From contig CAMLFP010000016.1 in the NCBI GenBank assembly GCA_946479335.1, positions 1 through 29,742 on the forward strand: a stretch of DNA of 29,742 nucleotides, given 5' to 3'. The notes under the pieces are model-generated. The model was not told the origin of the DNA, ran no database searches, and saw nothing but the letters and a program-made list of their open reading frames with translations. Shown one piece after another: positions 27,135-29,742 of this stretch. Numbering within the stretch: position 1 is the stretch's first letter; the number at the start of each line of letters is the position of its first letter. The position numbers were made by a program, and so were the translations under genes. Source of the stretch: an uncultured Archangium sp. (GTDB lineage: Bacteria > Myxococcota > Myxococcia > Myxococcales > Myxococcaceae).

Positions 27135-28664
27135 ATGAAGCTGTCGAGCGAGGCCTTTCGCAGGTTCTATGAGCTCCACGCGTGGGCCGGCGTGGTGACG
27201 GGCCTGGTGCTGTACGTGATGTTCCTCGCGGGCGGCTTCACGCTGTTTCACGAGCCGTTGGAGCGCTGGGAGGAGCCGCTGGCCCAGCGCGCCTTCTCGA
27301 CGCCGCGCACGTTGAATGCCCAGTTGGAGGCCGGCCTGCGCGCGTTGGGCTCGACGCCGCAGACGCTGTGGTTCGCGCCCGGTGACGACGTGGGTGAGCC
27401 GCACTTCGACTGGCAGAACGAAGAAGGTGAATGGCAGGCCGCGCACCTCGACTCATCGCGCGGCGTGTTGGTGATGCAGCGCGACCACCTCGCGCACTTC
27501 ACGTACCAGCTGCACTACCTCTGGCATGAGCTGACCGGCCGCTGGCTGTACTACCTCGCGGGGTTGCTCTCGCTCGCGTGGCTGCTGGTCATCGTGAGCG
27601 GCGTGTTGATTCACCTGAAGGACGTGGTGCGGCAGTTCCACCAGTTCCGCCCGCAGAAGCGCGGCCGGCTGTTCTGGGCGGACCTCCACAAGGTGTTGTC
27701 GATGATGGGCCTGCCGTTCCAGACCGTGTTCGCGTACTCGGGCGCGTTCATGGTGCTGGGCCCGCTGGTGGCGCAGCTCTTCGTGAAGCCGGTGTTCGCA
27801 GGTGACCTCCAGCGCGCGACGAAGACCGCGCTCGGGTACACGCTCGACGCGCCCGAGAAGCCGGGCGCACCGGCGACGCCGATGACGGTCGATGCGCTGC
27901 ACGCGCGCGTCTCGCAGCTGGCGCCGGAGCTGAACGTCACCGCGTACAAGTTCACCAACCACGGCTTCGACAACGGCCGCTTCGAGGTGTGGGGCTACGA
28001 GCGGAGCGAGCCGCACAGCCGCGAGATGCTGCAGCTCGATGAGGTGAGCGGCGCGCTGGTGACGCGGAGCACTCCGGGCGCGATGTCGACGCTGCGACGT
28101 TGGGTGATGGGCCTGCACTTCGCGCAGTACGGCGGGCTGCCGGTGCGGGTGCTGATGCTGCTGCTCACGCTCGCCTCGTGCCTCGCGATTCTCAGCGGGA
28201 ACTGGATCTGGCTCTCGCGGCGCGCGTCGAGCGCCCGGCGGAAGCTCTCGCGGCTCACTGTCGGCGTCGGCGCGGGTGCGTGGGTCGCGTTCGGTGCGCT
28301 GCTGCTCGCCAGCCGCGCGTTGCCGATGTCGTGGGCGCAGCGCGGTGGCGCGGAGGAGGTCGTGTTCTTCGCCTCGCTGGCCGCGTGCATGCTCTGGGCT
28401 GGGCTGGTGCGCGATGAACGCACGCTGTGGTGGAAGCAGCTCGCCCTCGCCGCTGCGCTGTGGGTGGTGACGCCCGTGCTCGCCGCGATGCACTCGACGG
28501 CGGGCCTGTTTGGCAGCGGGCCACGCGACGCGACGGTGCTCGGTGTTGATGTCGCGTTCTTGCTGTGTGGGCTCGGGCTCGCCGCGACGGCGTGGGCGCT
28601 CAGCCCGGCGTCACTGCGTGCGCCCGCGTCGATCGCCGCCGCGCGGGAGGTCGCTGATGCGTGA
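27135..28664 (+). CDS. PepSY-associated membrane protein (ferric-siderophore reductase-like)
   Basis: A 509-residue inner-membrane protein of the PepSY_TM family. It opens with FRRFYELHAWAGVVTGLVLY, the conserved His-containing first helix, then FTLFHEPLERW, an extracytoplasmic PepSY-like region, YLWHELTGRWLYYLAG and VIVSGVLIHLK, then DLHKVLSMMGLPFQTVFAYS, a second periplasmic loop and LHFAQYGGLPVRVL. Paired intramembrane His residues suggest haem. Relatives next to TonB receptors are proposed to reduce ferric siderophores. The last ~130 residues add about four more helices. AAGG stands before the ATG. Its stop lies inside ATGCGTGA, where the next gene would start if the hairpin repeat were absent. 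Confidence 0.87.
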   Translation: MKLSSEAFRRFYELHAWAGVVTGLVLYVMFLAGGFTLFHEPLERWEEPLAQRAFSTPRTLNAQLEAGLRALGSTPQTLWFAPGDDVGEPHFDWQNEEGEWQAAHLDSSRGVLVMQRDHLAHFTYQLHYLWHELTGRWLYYLAGLLSLAWLLVIVSGVLIHLKDVVRQFHQFRPQKRGRLFWADLHKVLSMMGLPFQTVFAYSGAFMVLGPLVAQLFVKPVFAGDLQRATKTALGYTLDAPEKPGAPATPMTVDALHARVSQLAPELNVTAYKFTNHGFDNGRFEVWGYERSEPHSREMLQLDEVSGALVTRSTPGAMSTLRRWVMGLHFAQYGGLPVRVLMLLLTLASCLAILSGNWIWLSRRASSARRKLSRLTVGVGAGAWVAFGALLLASRALPMSWAQRGGAEEVVFFASLAACMLWAGLVRDERTLWWKQLALAAALWVVTPVLAAMHSTAGLFGSGPRDATVLGVDVAFLLCGLGLAATAWALSPASLRAPASIAAAREVADA

Positions 28665-28789
28665 CGTGTCGACCAGCACCGCGGCCGCGGTCGTTGCGCT
28701 GCGACCGACGCCCCTCACCCCTCGCTTCGCGAGACCCTCTCCCCACGGGAGAGGGAATTGGTGGGTGCACCATGCGTGAGCTCTCGACC
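28657..28789. repeat. GC-rich hairpin element, copy 2, with imperfect flanking direct repeats
   Basis: The core 28711-28757 reads CCCCTCACCC, then a CTCGC-TTC-GCGAG hairpin, then CCCTCTCCC-CAC-GGGAGAGGG, a perfect nine-base-pair stem. The first and last blocks match the core at 13501-13543 in the other orientation. It is flanked by ATGCGTGACGTGTCGACC from 28657 and ATGCGTGAGCTCTCGACC from 28772, identical at 15 of 18 positions. The element thus separates the PepSY stop from the next start while preserving both. Confidence 0.6.
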
Positions 28790-29098
28790 TTCGCGTTCTC
28801 GCTCGCCGGCTTCGCGCTCTTCCACGCCGCACTTCCGGCGCGACGGGCCTCGGTGTTTCCACGCGTCTCACCCGCCGCGTTCCGACTCGCTGGCGTAGGC
28901 CTGTGCGTGTTCGCGCTCGCGCCGCTGTGGCTCCAGAGCCCGACGCTCGCGGTGCTCGTGTTGATGACCGCCGGCTCTGTCGCGGCGACGGTCTTCGTGG
29001 TGCTCACGCCCGTGCTGCCGCGCGTGATGTGGGCGTGCGCAGCGCTCGGCGCTCCTGTGGGCGCGCTGCTCTGGTGGGGAGGCGCGCATGCGGGCTGA
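28772..29098 (+). CDS. DUF3325-like small membrane protein
   Basis: A 108-residue protein with three to four hydrophobic helices (STFAFSLAGFALFHAALPA, LAGVGLCVFALAPLWL, LAVLVLMTAGSVAATVFVVL). Size, topology and position between a PepSY_TM protein and a DUF3649-like protein match DUF3325, found in TonB/siderophore operons. It has no catalytic motif and is probably an accessory subunit of the PepSY complex. The ATG follows GGTGGG. A 40-residue open frame from 28657 to 28779 runs through the hairpin repeat and is treated as a by-product of that insertion, not a gene. Confidence 0.7.
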   Translation: MRELSTFAFSLAGFALFHAALPARRASVFPRVSPAAFRLAGVGLCVFALAPLWLQSPTLAVLVLMTAGSVAATVFVVLTPVLPRVMWACAALGAPVGALLWWGGAHAG

Positions 29099-29363
29099 AC
29101 GGCTCTCGCGCCTGAGCGGCACCGGGTTGGTGCTCGCGTCGTTCCTCGGCACGATTCCCGGCGCGCTGTTCGCCAGCGTGGGGCTCGCGCGGCTGCTCCC
29201 GTTGGAGACCGAGACGCGCTTCGCCGTCGGCTTCGGGCTCTCCTTCATCGTCTGGGTGGCGGCCGCGTCGGTGGTGTGGCTCTCGCGGTCGGGCCTCCGC
29301 GCGCTCGGCTGGAGCGCCCTCTTCGCGCTCGTGGGCGCAGTCGCGGGTGGGTACGTGCCGTGA
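29088..29363 (+). CDS. DUF3649-like small membrane protein
   Basis: A 91-residue protein with three hydrophobic helices. The block LPLETETRFAVGFGLSFIVW followed by ASVVWLSRSGLRALGW fits the DUF3649 pattern (LP...A....LSF..Y.....W.F..RS..RAW). Such proteins accompany PepSY membrane proteins and TonB-dependent receptors. It overlaps the previous gene by 11 bases (ATGCGGGCTGA) and the next by four (GTGA), so translation is coupled through the operon. Function beyond iron-uptake accessory is unknown. Confidence 0.7.
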   Translation: MRAERLSRLSGTGLVLASFLGTIPGALFASVGLARLLPLETETRFAVGFGLSFIVWVAAASVVWLSRSGLRALGWSALFALVGAVAGGYVP

Positions 29364-29482
29364 CGTCGTGGGTGTTGCTGTTGGCGCTCGCCGCGCAGGT
29401 CGAGCCGCCGGTGTTGTTGGAAGACGTCGCCGCCGAGTACCCGCCCGCGGCCGCGGCTGAACGTCGCACCGGCGTGGTCGGG
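29360..29482 (+). CDS. N-terminus of a TonB-domain protein, probably a siderophore receptor (broken by contig chimera)
   Basis: The frame begins at GTG overlapping the DUF3649-like stop by four bases. Residues 1-13 (MTSWVLLLALAAQ) are signal-like. The next segment, PPVLLEDVAAEYPPAAAAER, with RTGVV following, matches the start of a TonB C-terminal-type domain, as found fused to the N-terminus of MxcH-like TonB-dependent receptors. The homology stops at about codon 42. The frame stays open to the window end, but through sequence resembling other families, so only this part is assigned to the operon. The receptor body is missing. Confidence 0.6.
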
Positions 29483-29611
29483 CTGCAGCTCACCTCGGGC
29501 TTCGCCGGGCAGATCAATCTCGGCCAGTCCGCCTTCATGGGTGTCGGCGCCTACGCGTGCGGCGCGCTCGCCAGCAAGCTCGATGTGCCGTTCTTCCTGA
29601 CGCTGCCGCTG
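29483..29611 (+). other. Fragment resembling a branched-chain amino-acid permease (LivM), foreign to the operon
   Basis: In the same frame as the TonB-like start, about 42 codons read LQLTSGFAGQINLGQSAFMG and VGAYACGALASKLDVPFFL. This is the highly conserved LivM segment (GfaGQinLGqaAFmgiGAY). It is internal to that family, with no start of its own. It has neither the rest of LivM nor any functional link to iron uptake, so it is best read as sequence joined here by assembly. The junction is approximate. Confidence 0.6.
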
Positions 29612-29742
29612 ATCCTCCTGATCCTGCTGAGCGGTTTGGTGGCGACAGTGTTCGCCTTCAAACGATCTCCGGCATTCCAACACTTCGTCGATCGCATGAT
29701 CCTCAAGGTGCCGGTAGTCGGCCAAATCATGCACAACTCCTC
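29612..29742 (+). other. Fragment resembling PilC/GspF inner-membrane platform protein, foreign to the operon
   Basis: Continuing in frame, the last ~43 codons read as a membrane helix followed by FKRSPAFQHFVDRMILKVPV and VGQIMHNSS. This matches the conserved cytoplasmic segment of PilC/GspF (F.RS..F....DR..LK.PVVG.I...S). Codon use shifts toward AAA, CGA, TCT, GCA, GTA and CAA, unlike the rest of the window, so it probably comes from another genome. It runs off the window end. Confidence 0.6.

Noticed and set aside
28657..28779. Forty-residue open frame between the PepSY and DUF3325-like genes
   Set aside because: It is mostly the hairpin repeat translated; its start matches the next gene's start as a likely target duplication, and it has no protein-like features.
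29360..29742. A new TonB-LivM-PilC fusion protein
   Set aside because: Three unrelated internal fragments at the window edge with shifting codon use are better explained by assembly chimerism.

Overview
The window is high-GC, densely coded DNA that looks like a chromosomal stretch of a Myxococcota (myxobacterial) genome. The evidence is the strong G/C bias at third codon positions, the many lipoproteins, short secreted proteins with Asp-Ala-Gly linkers, a cadherin-like/FG-GAP lipoprotein, a multidomain Hanks-type kinase, and an iron operon resembling the accessory genes of myxochelin loci. I saw no tRNA, rRNA, CRISPR array or transposase. No gene-free stretch exceeds 300 bases.

Layout. 1-1657: the 3' tail of an unidentified gene, a propeller lipoprotein, then a frameshifted second copy of that same 3' tail. 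1658-3158 (minus): a multi-span membrane protein, an Asp-Ala-Gly lipoprotein and a small secreted protein, closely spaced. 3280-4443 (plus): an endonuclease/exonuclease/phosphatase-fold enzyme with an N-terminal helical repeat. 4431-6606 (minus): TerC, ApaG and a YhfC-type intramembrane protease. 6708-10027 (minus): a CBM9-like lipoprotein translationally coupled to the glycogen debranching enzyme GlgX. 10134-11012 (plus): an FHA protein. 11021-18025 (minus): an envelope block of lysS, a LolC/E-type permease, lolD and bamA. The first three overlap by 1-4 bp, and a small hairpin element with flanking direct repeats separates lolD from bamA. 18128-19047 (plus): a coupled pair of unknown genes with more A+T than their surroundings. 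18989-20649 (minus): a YafK-type L,D-transpeptidase-fold lipoprotein, an ECF sigma factor and a putative anti-sigma factor. 20690-20986 (plus): a small lipoprotein. 20993-23113 (minus): a Ser/Thr kinase with a PilZ domain. 23311-24433 (minus): prfB with its programmed +1 frameshift. 24559-25804 (plus): Fe-type superoxide dismutase and a TetR regulator. 25906-end (plus): a Fur-box-preceded iron-uptake operon with an MxcI-like lipoprotein, a PepSY membrane protein, DUF3325-like and DUF3649-like proteins, and the start of a TonB-domain protein.

The last ~260 bases do not continue that gene. They read as a LivM-like fragment followed by a PilC/GspF-like fragment, most simply explained as a chimeric contig end.

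Themes. The lysS-lol-bam block couples translation with outer-membrane biogenesis. The most unusual single protein is the kinase, whose PilZ domain keeps both cyclic-di-GMP-binding motifs. Two copies of a short GC-rich hairpin element, at 13501-13543 and 28711-28757, are each bounded by a direct repeat that leaves the adjacent gene's stop or start intact, which suggests a small mobile repeat.
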